64,000 bases of DNA from Mobilicoccus massiliensis. Its GTDB lineage: Bacteria > Actinomycetota > Actinomycetes > Actinomycetales > Dermatophilaceae. The position numbers were made by a program, and so were the translations under genes. The DNA lies in the NCBI RefSeq assembly GCF_000826525.2, contig NZ_LN651331.1:1-64000 (forward strand), written 5' to 3'. The notes beneath the pieces are model-generated. The model saw only the letters and a program-made list of their open reading frames with translations, ran no database searches and was not told the DNA's origin. Shown in pieces: positions 48,801 to 55,762 of this stretch; the first letter of the stretch is position 1; each line of letters opens with the position of its first letter.

Positions 48801-49587
48801 CGCGACGAGTCGTCTCGCGGGCGGCGCCGACCTCGTCGACCTCCCACCGGGTGTCGATCTGCTCACCGGCGAGGCGCCCGAACCCCCGGCCGTCGAGCGC
48901 GTGCCGCTCGAACGGCTCTCCCTGCGCGGCATGTCGGCCGTGCACGAGGACGGCACGATCGGCATCGAGGACGTCGACCTCGACATCGACCGCGGCGAAC
49001 TCGTGCTCCTCGTCGGGCAGGTCGGGGCAGGTAAGTCGAGCCTGCTGCGGGCCATGGCCGGGCTCACCGACCACCGCGGGGCTCTGCGGTGGAACGGCGT
49101 CGACGTCGACGACCCGGAGTTGTTCCTGCGCCCCGGGCAGGTGGCCTACGTGGCCCAGGTGCCGCGTGTTCTCTCGGGCACCTTCGCCGACAACGTCCAG
49201 CTCGGCTTCGACCGCGCGTTCGACCGGCCCGTCAGCGACGCCCGCCTCGATCTCGACGTCGAACAGGCCGGCGGACCGCTGTCGATCGTCGGCCACCGCG
49301 GCGTGCGCCTGTCCGGCGGTCAGGTGCAGCGGCTCGCTCTGGCACGGGCGCTCGCGGCCGACGCCGAGCTGCTGCTCGCCGACGACGTGTCCTCCGCTCT
49401 CGACGCCCGCACCGAGATCGAGCTGTGGCAGGCGCTGCGCGAGCGCTCGACGACCGTCGTCGGCGCGAGTTCGAAGCGGGCGGCGCTCGCCCAGGCCGAC
49501 CGGGTCGTGGTGGTCGTCGACGGACGGGTGGCCGCGGTCGGCCCTTGGGCGGAGCTCTCCTCCCGCTGGGGACACCTCGCCGGGTGA
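45820..49587 (+). CDS. Fused heterodimer-type ABC exporter (TMD-NBD-TMD-NBD)
   Basis: About 1255 residues: two complete half-exporters in one chain. First half: TMD with an internal 62-residue duplication, then NBD1 with Walker A GRTGSGKST, signature LSAGEEQ, Walker B VVVLDEAT and H-loop IAHRLST. Second half: TMD then NBD2 with Walker A GQVGAGKSS, signature LSGGQVQ, Walker B ending in Asp-Asp instead of Asp-Glu (LLLADDVSS) and no H-loop His (GASSKR). Thus the site from NBD1 Walker motifs and NBD2 signature is canonical, the other degenerate. GTG 45820 is preferred as leaderless after TATCGT at 45806-45811; ATG 45778 is an alternative. Next to the two-component system. Substrate unknown. Confidence 0.9.
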   Translation: MTPPDTPGGTTIPPAATTSADATRTVTWRRLRTPAATAALLALAVGAVGSSAGAVVAGRLAEQGTWALVGLLALCVVGGAAVDATRPVPWRRLRAPAATAALLALAVGAVGSSAGAVVAGRLAEQVTWPLVGLLALCVVGGAAVDTIGRYLWAGVSDRAEGRLRNDLLDAALAQPLPALSEQAVGEILDRIDDDTREVGSLVRLQFWMVLRAVVSILPMLVVATITWWPSIVVFPLFALAAFFSVRRLLGQIAQRKVVEEAAWTDHAAALEEGIAGRDDLRTSLGQAFAVRRLAALSAEVHRLFHVVLRLESTVTLRTGTILHGLLVVVAVSGVALAATHRMAVGELVTLFMITSTFVGYIGRVADQLPDLQAGLGAVIRLRQMLEVEPEPTGGRVLGEGSLELEFRNASFAYAEGAFALREVDLVVPAGHTLALVGRTGSGKSTLASLVSRAVDPRPGEVLLGGVDVLDLDLEALRHAVGVVTQRTEILAGTLAQNITLFAEVPRERVEQVVAELGLTDWVAGLDDGLDTLLGPGGTMLSAGEEQLLAFARLLMRDVQVVVLDEATARMDPLTEARVVAASDRLLRGRTGILIAHRLSTIARADLVAVLGDGRVVQFGAHDRLAADKGHFKQLLAAAEIAQPPAPVRTDRSTSPNASASATGQVVAADRPRSGGATALGTARRRGEPPSMRDTGEGPSLARGIAHALFVRPTWGVGSVVLFLVFSLSGAVGSLTGYAWGHTVESLERGDAPWVWVALVVFFVLLGPVMLSAGVIRYPRWWIEVMLRVRMSVLVGQTAQRRLERVPAGEVVARAMDSDRYARYADRWVDFVNGLLVSLVTAVAAGTWLAGLVLLVIMVASAAASALGRPVAGRSAALASTARARFGRALVSVLESARTVKLAGRTPDVRRHLRHVDAGRVEAAVREHRVQALLDGVPTLMIQAGAVAAWVGVLGGQWGLATALLVVSAVNGFEWFGRVAGAVVTEAPGTRAWQVATSRLAGGADLVDLPPGVDLLTGEAPEPPAVERVPLERLSLRGMSAVHEDGTIGIEDVDLDIDRGELVLLVGQVGAGKSSLLRAMAGLTDHRGALRWNGVDVDDPELFLRPGQVAYVAQVPRVLSGTFADNVQLGFDRAFDRPVSDARLDLDVEQAGGPLSIVGHRGVRLSGGQVQRLALARALAADAELLLADDVSSALDARTEIELWQALRERSTTVVGASSKRAALAQADRVVVVVDGRVAAVGPWAELSSRWGHLAG
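45880..46251 (+). repeat. Tandem 186-bp duplication inside the ABC exporter gene
   Basis: Copy 1 is 45880-46065 and copy 2 is 46066-46251; they differ at about five bases. Each encodes 62 residues starting near WRRLR and containing two hydrophobic stretches, so the first TMD gains a pair of membrane segments in frame. Confidence 0.95.
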
Positions 49588-49610
49588 GTCGGCCCCGTCG
49601 TGCGGTCGCG

Positions 49611-51314
49611 CTACTTGTCTCGCGGCCGGGTGATGTGGGTGTAGTCGGGGGAGCCGAACACGTCGTAGCGCACGTCGCGGACACCGGTCGAACAGACGGC
49701 GACGGCGTGGCCGTTCCACAGCGGCACCACCGGCAGGTCGGCGAGGATGCGCTGCTCGGCCGCCTGGAACCGGGTCGTGCGCTCGGCGGGGTCGGTGGCG
49801 GCCCGCCTCAGGGCCGCGTCGGTCACGGGATCGCCGTAGCCGGAGTCGTTCGTGAGGGCGCCGCGGGTGAACCGGGGCACGAGGAAGCTCTCGAGCAGGG
49901 GGTAGTCCATCTGTCGCGTGAGCAGGGCGGGGCCGGTGAGAGCGCCCGAGGACAACGCCTCGTGCAGTGCTCGGGTGGTCTCGTAGGCGCGCCCCGTGCA
50001 CGGGATCTCGAGGTTCTTCGTGACGTCGGCGCAGATCGCGCTCGCGACCGGGCCCTGGTCGGCGTCGGCGGCGTACCCGATCTCGAGTCCGCCGCTCAGG
50101 CCGCCACCGGTCTGCAGGGCCTCGGTCGCGGTGTCGGCGTCGAGTCGGCAGACCGTGCCGCAGAGATCCTGAGAATGGCCCTCGACGAGCGGCACCGCGA
50201 GGTCGGTCGCCACGTCGCGCGTGCCTGCGAGCACGCGGGCGGCGAGCGCGTCCCGGTCGATCGCCATCGAGATCGCCTGCCGGCGGGCCTTGCCGGCGGG
50301 CCCGGTCCACGGTCCCCTCGTGATCGGGAAGACGAGCCCGCCGACCTGGCCCACGGGCTGATTGACGGCCCGCTCCCCGAACGTGCTCTTGTACGTGGGC
50401 AGGGCCTCGGTGGGCAGCGTGTCGAGCACGTCGAGACGGCCGGCCTCGACGTCGGAGAGGGCGACTGCCGGGTCGGTGTACGTGCGGAAAACGAGCCCGG
50501 AGTTCTGCGCGGGATCGCCGGCCGTGTACCCCGGCCGGGGGCGCAGCCGCACGACACCGCTCTCGTTCCACGCGCCGTCGAGCCGGTACGGCCCGTTGCC
50601 GACCGGGCGCCTGCCGAACTCCGCCGGGTCGGTGAACGCGAGATCGGGCAGCGGGGCGAACGCGACGTGGCCGAGCCGTTGCTCGAAGCCCGGGTGCGGG
50701 CGCGACAACGTGATGGTGAACGTGTGCGGATCGAGAACCGTGAGCCCGCGCAGACGGGATGAACGGCCGGTCGCCGCACCGGAAGCGGCGGTCGGCTGCG
50801 GTGACGAGGCCGCCGCGGACGCCGATGCGGGCCGAGTCGCCGCGGCGCGGTGACTCGCGTCGATCTGTGTCGACGGCACGAACCCGTCGATGGGCTCGAA
50901 CAGGTCGCGGCGCAGCTTCGGGTGGGCCGGATCGGCCGCGCGACTCCACGCGTCGACGAACGAGTCGGCGGTGACCGGCTCGCCGTTCGAGAACTGCCAG
51001 CCCGGATCGAGCGTCACACGAAAGACCCGGTTGTCGGTGGTCTCGACCGAGGTCGCGACCTCGGGCACGGTCTTGCCCTTGGGGTCGTAGCGGAACAGTC
51101 CACGTTGCAGCAGCCCGGCGATGCGAGTGGCGTGGCGGTCGTCGGTGTCGGTGGGGTCATAGGTCGCCGGGAGTGCGAGCGTGCTGACGACGACCGGATC
51201 ACCGGCCTGCGGCGTGTGGCTCGTCGAGGGGGCCGGTGCCGGAGTCGGGCCCGAGGTGCAGCCGGCCAGCGCGAGGGCCATCATGGCCGTGAGCCCGACG
51301 CGGTGCCGTGACAC
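49611..51314 (-). CDS. Orphan peptide-binding lipoprotein (SBP family 5)
   Basis: A 567-residue family 5 solute-binding lipoprotein. Lipobox LALAGC has Cys19; a Pro/Ser/Thr tether follows. The SBP domain shows VETTDNRVFRVTLDPGWQFSNG and MAIDRDALAARVL. A low-complexity Ala/Ser-rich insertion sits near residue 165-190. GTG 51314 is chosen for its GAGGAGG ribosome site. No permease or ATPase genes adjoin, so it may serve the importer at 28-34 kb or have another role. Confidence 0.88.
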   Translation of the reverse strand: MSRHRVGLTAMMALALAGCTSGPTPAPAPSTSHTPQAGDPVVVSTLALPATYDPTDTDDRHATRIAGLLQRGLFRYDPKGKTVPEVATSVETTDNRVFRVTLDPGWQFSNGEPVTADSFVDAWSRAADPAHPKLRRDLFEPIDGFVPSTQIDASHRAAATRPASASAAASSPQPTAASGAATGRSSRLRGLTVLDPHTFTITLSRPHPGFEQRLGHVAFAPLPDLAFTDPAEFGRRPVGNGPYRLDGAWNESGVVRLRPRPGYTAGDPAQNSGLVFRTYTDPAVALSDVEAGRLDVLDTLPTEALPTYKSTFGERAVNQPVGQVGGLVFPITRGPWTGPAGKARRQAISMAIDRDALAARVLAGTRDVATDLAVPLVEGHSQDLCGTVCRLDADTATEALQTGGGLSGGLEIGYAADADQGPVASAICADVTKNLEIPCTGRAYETTRALHEALSSGALTGPALLTRQMDYPLLESFLVPRFTRGALTNDSGYGDPVTDAALRRAATDPAERTTRFQAAEQRILADLPVVPLWNGHAVAVCSTGVRDVRYDVFGSPDYTHITRPRDK

Positions 51315-51538
51315 GGTTTCGCCCTCCTCGCCAGTCGCCCCGTGATTCTTCGCCTCGTGATTCTTGCAGGAGTCGCGCACCGGCGAGCGAACAACGGGGA
51401 CGGCGCGACGGAGCGCCCCCGCGCGCTCGTTAGAATCAGCGAGTTCCCGCCGCGACCGACCTCGCGGCACCGGCGCGACCGCCTCGAAGGGCGAGACTCC
51501 GCCGGGCCAGATTGATCCGACGACAGAGAGATTCGCAC

Positions 51539-52099
51539 GTGGCGACCACGAACGACCTGAAGAACGGCATGGTGCTCAAGATCGAGGGCCAGCTGTGGAC
51601 CGTGCTCGAGTTCCAGCACGTCAAGCCCGGCAAGGGCCCGGCCTTCGTCCGCACCAAGATGAAGAACGTCATGTCCGGCAAGATCATCGACAAGACCTTC
51701 AACGCGGGCACGAAGGTCGAGACGAGCAACGTCGACAAGCGCACGATGCAGTACCTGTACAAGGACGGCGAGGACTTCGTCTTCATGGACGGCAAGACCT
51801 ACGACCAGGTCCACGTGGGTTCCGCGATCGTCGGCGACGCCGAGAAGTTCATGCTCGAGAACCAGGAGGCGGTCGTCGCCACCCACGAGGGCACGCCGCT
51901 GTTCGTCGAGCTGCCGGCCTCGGTCGAGCTCGAGATCACCTACACCGAGCCCGGCCTGCAGGGTGACCGCTCGACCGGTGGCACCAAGCCCGCGACCCTC
52001 GAGACCGGCGCCGAGATCCAGGTGCCGCTGTTCCTCGAGCAGGGCACCAAGGTCAAGGTCGACACCCGCGACGGCAGCTACCTCGGTCGCGTCAACTGA
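51539..52099 (+). CDS. efp: Elongation factor P
   Basis: A 186-residue translation factor that rescues ribosomes stalled on polyproline. Three beta-barrel domains; the tip residue is Lys32 in KPGKGPAF, the unmodified Lys-type loop seen in actinobacteria. GTG 51539 gives the standard [11 protein letters not shown] start. A TAGAAT at 51431-51436 is a likely -10. The stop shares one base with the nusB ATG. Confidence 0.95.
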   Translation: MATTNDLKNGMVLKIEGQLWTVLEFQHVKPGKGPAFVRTKMKNVMSGKIIDKTFNAGTKVETSNVDKRTMQYLYKDGEDFVFMDGKTYDQVHVGSAIVGDAEKFMLENQEAVVATHEGTPLFVELPASVELEITYTEPGLQGDRSTGGTKPATLETGAEIQVPLFLEQGTKVKVDTRDGSYLGRVN

Positions 52100-52674
52100 T
52101 GGTCGACCCCGCCGAACACTCGACGAGGCCCGCGGCCGGGGACGACGCCCCGGACGCGGACTTCGACGAGCCCTCGGGGTGGTCCTCCGCGCCGTTGCCG
52201 GTGCCGTCCTCGCTGCCCGAGGGCGCCGTTCTCGACGACCGTCCGCCCCGCCGCTCGGACCGCGGCCGCCTGACATCGGCGCGGAGCAAGGCCCGCAAGG
52301 CCGCGGTCGAGCTGTTGTTCGAGGCCGAACAGCGGGGGATGAACGCGGGCGACCTCCTGGCCGACCGTCTCGCCACCCCCACCACCCAGGTGCCGCTGCG
52401 CGACTACACGGTGGCGGCGGTGCGTGGCGTCGTCGAACACTGGGCCGAGATCGACGAGACCATCCAGACCTACAGCCGCGGGTGGCGGCTCGAACGCATG
52501 CCCGCGGTCGACCGCGCGATCCTGCGCGTGGGCACGTGGGAGATCCTGCACAACCCCGACGTGCCGGGCGGCGTCGCGGTCTCGGAGGGAGTCGTGCTCG
52601 CCACGGTGCTCTCGACCGACGACTCCCCGGGCTTCGTCAACGGCCTGTTGTCGCGTATCGCCGAGACGGCCTGA
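52099..52674 (+). CDS. nusB: Transcription antitermination factor NusB
   Basis: A 191-residue protein. The NusB helical fold spans about 55-190 (SARSKARKAAVELLFEAEQ, then RMPAVDRAILRVGTWEIL and SPGFVNGLL), needed with NusE for rRNA antitermination. The first 55 residues are a Pro/Asp/Ser-rich extension not found in typical 140-residue NusB; an internal start around residue 50 cannot be excluded, but ATG 52099 overlapping the efp stop is favoured. Confidence 0.92.
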   Translation: MVDPAEHSTRPAAGDDAPDADFDEPSGWSSAPLPVPSSLPEGAVLDDRPPRRSDRGRLTSARSKARKAAVELLFEAEQRGMNAGDLLADRLATPTTQVPLRDYTVAAVRGVVEHWAEIDETIQTYSRGWRLERMPAVDRAILRVGTWEILHNPDVPGGVAVSEGVVLATVLSTDDSPGFVNGLLSRIAETA

Positions 52675-52731
52675 GCCGGTCGGCCGGCATCGCCTGCCGG
52701 CATTCGCGCAGGTCGGAGCTCTGGCGAGCGG

Positions 52732-52754
52732 TTGTCGGTGGTCGCCTCTAGGGT
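52732..52754 (+). promoter_or_regulatory. RecA-NDp/PafBC-type damage promoter of DUF3072 gene
   Basis: Perfect TTGTCGGTG, eight bases, TAGGGT. All fixed positions of the consensus match. The -10 ends seven bases before ATG 52762, implying a leaderless mRNA. Confidence 0.85.
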
Positions 52755-52761
52755 GACGCCC

Positions 52762-53130
52762 ATGACCGAGAACACTGCTCCGCGGCCCGACCGCGACGAG
52801 ACCGTTCAGACTCCCGACGACGTCATCGGCGGCGGCAACGCCGTGGCCGGTGGAAACCCTGCTGCGGGCGCCGCGCAGCCCGACCAGCGGGGCCAGGCGC
52901 CGACGACCAGCGAGGGCGAGGTCATCGGGGCCGACTCCGGCCCGGGCACGACCCAGAAGGACCCGGAGACGTGGGTCACCGGCGACGAACCCATGACCGG
53001 GGCTCAGAAGAGCTACCTCGACACGCTCGCGCGCGAGGCGGGCGAGACCCTGCCGGCCGACCTCACCAAGGCCGAGGCCTCCGAGCACATCGATCGGCTC
53101 CAGAAGGCCACGGGCCGCGGCAACGGCTGA
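52762..53130 (+). CDS. DUF3072 protein, predicted DNA-damage-inducible
   Basis: A 122-residue acidic protein. The first 75 residues are disordered (Gly/Asp/Gln/Pro-rich); the C-terminal 45 form the DUF3072 module with MTGAQKSYLDTLAREAG and LTKAEASEHIDRLQ, a short helical unit resembling SAP-like or AT-hook-companion modules. Function unknown. The perfect damage-type promoter directly upstream suggests a role in the RecA-independent damage response; that is inference. Confidence 0.8.
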   Translation: MTENTAPRPDRDETVQTPDDVIGGGNAVAGGNPAAGAAQPDQRGQAPTTSEGEVIGADSGPGTTQKDPETWVTGDEPMTGAQKSYLDTLAREAGETLPADLTKAEASEHIDRLQKATGRGNG

Positions 53131-53235
53131 CCGGCCGAGCATCGGGCCGGGTGGGCTTCATCGCAACCGGCCGGCGTGAGGCTCGCACTCCCGCCTGCGG
53201 CGCGCCGACCGGCCGAAGTCGCCGACATGAACGCC

Positions 53236-53275
53236 GGCCCGGCCTCCTGATCGTCCGATCCTGAGGCCGGGCCGG
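53236..53275. terminator. Bidirectional hairpin terminator
   Basis: A perfect 12-bp GC-rich stem (53236-53247 with 53264-53275, 16-base loop) between the converging DUF3072 and OsmC genes. No T-run follows, as is common in high-GC actinobacteria. Confidence 0.7.
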
Positions 53276-53298
53276 GGGTCACGTCTCGGTCGCGCTCG

Positions 53299-53733
53299 TC
53301 AGACGATGCGGTAGATCAGCTTCGGAGTGTTCGTCAGGGTGTCGTCCACGGGGCAGTTGCCCTCGATGAACTCGACGAAGGCGGCGATCTCCTCGGGGGT
53401 GTTGTCGGCCTCGATGTGGTAGATCGTCTCGATCTCGGAGTAGCCGATCTTGGCCTCGGGGTTCCTGCCGAGGAACCCGTCGGGGTCGAGCACGCCCTCG
53501 CAGTCCACGCGAACCGAGCGGAGCGCGATGCCGTGCTTGCGGGCGAAGGCACGCGCCACGATCGACTTGCACGAGGCCAGCGCGGCGAGGAGTGCCTCCA
53601 CGGGGTTCATGCCCTGGTCGGTGCCGCCCAGCGACGGTGGCTCGTCGATGGTGATGGTCATTCCGCGAGCCGTGCAGCGCGTCGTCAGTCCGTCGGCCGC
53701 CTCTGCGGTCGCGGAGAAGGTCATGGCAGGCAT
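53299..53733 (-). CDS. OsmC/Ohr-family protein
   Basis: A 144-residue OsmC-like protein with the two redox Cys: Cys55 in LASCKSI and Cys127 in GNCPVDDT. The OsmC/YhfA class reduces organic hydroperoxides through a Cys pair using lipoylated or dithiol partners. The N-terminal MNPVEALLAAL helix is typical. Start ATG 53733; a second ATG at 53724 is possible. Confidence 0.88.
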   Translation of the reverse strand: MPAMTFSATAEAADGLTTRCTARGMTITIDEPPSLGGTDQGMNPVEALLAALASCKSIVARAFARKHGIALRSVRVDCEGVLDPDGFLGRNPEAKIGYSEIETIYHIEADNTPEEIAAFVEFIEGNCPVDDTLTNTPKLIYRIV

Positions 53734-54004
53734 GGTCGTGCTCCTTCCGTGGACGGTGGATCCGTGATCACCACGCTAGGGCGCCGCCGCGACGCCCGCC
53801 CCGGAGTTCGGGAGGAGGAGGCCAGGATCACCCGTCCGGCACGATCGGGGCCGGTCAGAGGGCCTCGCGATGAGTACCGGCCATGCCGAATCTGCCGTTG
53901 CTGCGGGTAGCGATCGGGGTCAGGGCCACGTCGTCGGTCGTCGCGCAGACGTCCACGGTCTCGGTGACCGCGTGCGCCGGCGTCGAGGTGGGTATGGCGC
54001 AGCC

Positions 54005-54637
54005 ATGACCGATCAGCACGACCTCGCCCGCCGCCTCCTCGAGCGTCACGGCACGACGTTCGCGAGCGACGCCGGGATCACGTTGCGCGACAAGCCGTCT
54101 CCGTTGTGGCAGTTGCTCGTGCTCAGTCAGCTGCTCTCGACGCGGATCAGCTCCGACATCGCCGTCGCGACGGCGCGCGAGCTGTGGCAGGCGGGCTGGC
54201 GCACCCCGGAGCATCTGCGGGAGAGCACGTGGCAGCAGCGCGTCGATGCGCTCGGCCGCGGAGGCTATCGCCGCTACGACGAGAGCACCGCGACCCGGCT
54301 CGACGAGAACGCCGGGCTCCTGCTCGATCGGTGGCACGGCGACCTGCGCGAACTCCGCGACGAGAGCGAGGGCGACGTGGGACGGATCAGCAAGGGCCTG
54401 CAGGAGTTCATCGGCATCGGCCCGACGGGAGCGAACATCTTCCTGCGGGAGGTGCAGGCCGTCTGGTCGGGGGTCCGCCCGTTCGCCGACGACCTCGTAC
54501 TCGAGGGCGCTCGTCGGGCAGGTCTGCCGGACGACCCCGACAAGCTCGCCGGTCTCGTCGGCGACGACGATCTCGCGGGCCTCGCCGCCGCTCTCGTCCG
54601 GGTCGCCCGCGATCCGGACCTCCTCGAACAGGCCTGA
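54005..54637 (+). CDS. HhH-GPD DNA glycosylase-like protein (endonuclease III fold)
   Basis: A 210-residue protein with the endonuclease III-like helical fold: LWQLLVLSQLLSTRISSDIA and a helix-hairpin-helix (about 127-150, FIGIGPTGANIFL) followed by the PFADDLVLEGARR segment where the catalytic Asp is expected. The HhH lacks the Lys used by bifunctional glycosylases and no four-Cys iron-sulfur loop is present, so it would be a monofunctional glycosylase or a repurposed member. Start ATG 54005. Confidence 0.78.
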   Translation: MTDQHDLARRLLERHGTTFASDAGITLRDKPSPLWQLLVLSQLLSTRISSDIAVATARELWQAGWRTPEHLRESTWQQRVDALGRGGYRRYDESTATRLDENAGLLLDRWHGDLRELRDESEGDVGRISKGLQEFIGIGPTGANIFLREVQAVWSGVRPFADDLVLEGARRAGLPDDPDKLAGLVGDDDLAGLAAALVRVARDPDLLEQA

Positions 54638-54732
54638 AACCCCACCGCGCCCCGCCTCCTCCCGCTCGAACAGGCCCTTTCGTCACAAGCTCCGACTCGT
54701 CTCGCCGACGGTGATCGTCCGGATACACGCGA

Positions 54733-54761
54733 GTGCCCCCGCCCGAAACGGGCGAGGGCAC
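54733..54761. terminator. Hairpin between HhH-GPD and tusA genes
   Basis: GTGCCC and CGCCCG pair with CGGGCG and GGGCAC around an AAA loop, with one internal mismatch. It lies between converging genes and can end transcription from both sides. Confidence 0.65.
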
Positions 54762-54792
54762 CAGGCACGCGTGGTGGGCGGGGCGAGCGGTC

Positions 54793-55020
54793 TCAGGCCT
54801 TCTGCACCGTGATGGTCCAGCTCGCGTTGCCCGTGCGGTCGAAGTTGGTGACCGGGTAGCCGTTGTCGGCGGCCCAGGTGGGGATGGCCTCGGTGGCCTG
54901 GGTGCAGTCGAAGCCGATGACGAGTTCGTCACCGATCGCGAGGTCGGCCATCGCCTGCTTGGCCTCGACGAGGGGGAACGGGCAGACCTGGCCTTCGGTC
55001 TCGAGAACGTGGGTGGCCAT
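54793..55020 (-). CDS. TusA-family sulfur carrier
   Basis: A 75-residue TusA-fold protein with the active Cys13 in the CPFP box and the following VEAKQAMADL helix. TusA proteins carry persulfide sulfur for thiouridine, molybdopterin or thiosulfate use. It lies 46 bp downstream of a YeeE/YedE gene tail; this pairing of a TusA-like protein with a YeeE-type thiosulfate importer is a known arrangement. Preceded by AAAGGAGG. Confidence 0.9.
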   Translation of the reverse strand: MATHVLETEGQVCPFPLVEAKQAMADLAIGDELVIGFDCTQATEAIPTWAADNGYPVTNFDRTGNASWTITVQKA

Positions 55021-55066
55021 GGCGGCCTCCTTTCGGGTGGGGGTGTCGATGACGGGGGTGCGTGGT

Positions 55067-55255
55067 TCAGACGCCGGCGGTCATCTGACCGGAGGCGACC
55101 TCCGCGCGAGCGGTGCCGGGGCGCACGCTCTCGGCGCGCTTGTGGCCGATGATGAAGACCTTGGCGGCGGCGCCGGTGCCGAGGAGCATGAACGCGAATG
55201 CGAGCCAGCCCTGGTAGGTGAACTGGGCGGTCTGGACCATCGCGTTCCCAAGCGT
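55067..55255 (-). pseudogene. 3' remnant of a YeeE/YedE-type sulfur transporter, cut by the mobile element
   Basis: The minus-strand frame ends in a hydrophobic helix (GNAMVQTAQFTYQGWLAFAF, GTGAAAKVFI) and a basic tail, which resembles the extreme C-terminus of YeeE/YedE transporters. The rest of the about 350-residue protein is absent. The frame can be read to an ATG at 55276, but the first about six codons come from sequence of mobile-element character. TusA lies immediately downstream, as expected for this pair. The 5' part should be beyond the far end of the element. Confidence 0.65.
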
Positions 55256-55317
55256 GACCAATCCACACCACAGCACGGTTCGGAGAGGCCGACGTGCAGA
55301 CAGGATGGGAGAGGGTT

Positions 55318-55686
55318 ATGCGGCAGGCATGGACGATGGACGCCACGCGACGAGCGGGTAAGAGCGCGTGGAATCCCAGGCTCACTGTTCGTGTCATCAC
55401 CGATAAACACAGCCTGACCGACGAGAGGGAATGGGATGCTTTGGGCTCAGAGGGTGTCGAGATGATGCAGGCATTGGCAGACGTGGAGGGGGAGCCGGTG
55501 AGGCTCGATGCCGTCGCACCGTCGATGGGAGAGCATGTCCTGGTGAACGATGCTGTGCGGATGATGGCCAATCTAGATGTCGTGGGGGCAATCGAGCTTT
55601 GGCTAGAGTCCGACCACATCGTTGCTCATCTGTTCGCCGATGCACTCAGCGATGCAATCGAATGGGCAGCACAGCGCAACCACTGA
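55318..55686 (+). CDS. Unrecognised small protein next to the recombinase
   Basis: A 122-residue protein of unknown family, mostly helical, with an acidic middle and DAVRMMANLDVVGAIELW in the C-terminal half. ATG 55318 follows GGGAGAGG; GTG 55294 is an alternative. Codon use is the element's, not the chromosome's. It lies between the attachment junction and the recombinase gene, a place often held by a recombinase cofactor or an immunity gene; nothing in the sequence decides this. Confidence 0.6.
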   Translation: MRQAWTMDATRRAGKSAWNPRLTVRVITDKHSLTDEREWDALGSEGVEMMQALADVEGEPVRLDAVAPSMGEHVLVNDAVRMMANLDVVGAIELWLESDHIVAHLFADALSDAIEWAAQRNH

Positions 55687-55762
55687 GACAATGAGAGAGG
55701 GCCGAGAGGCGAGCCGGGAGCGATCCGGGTTCGCCTCTCGTGCGATGGAGAGGGCATGAACG

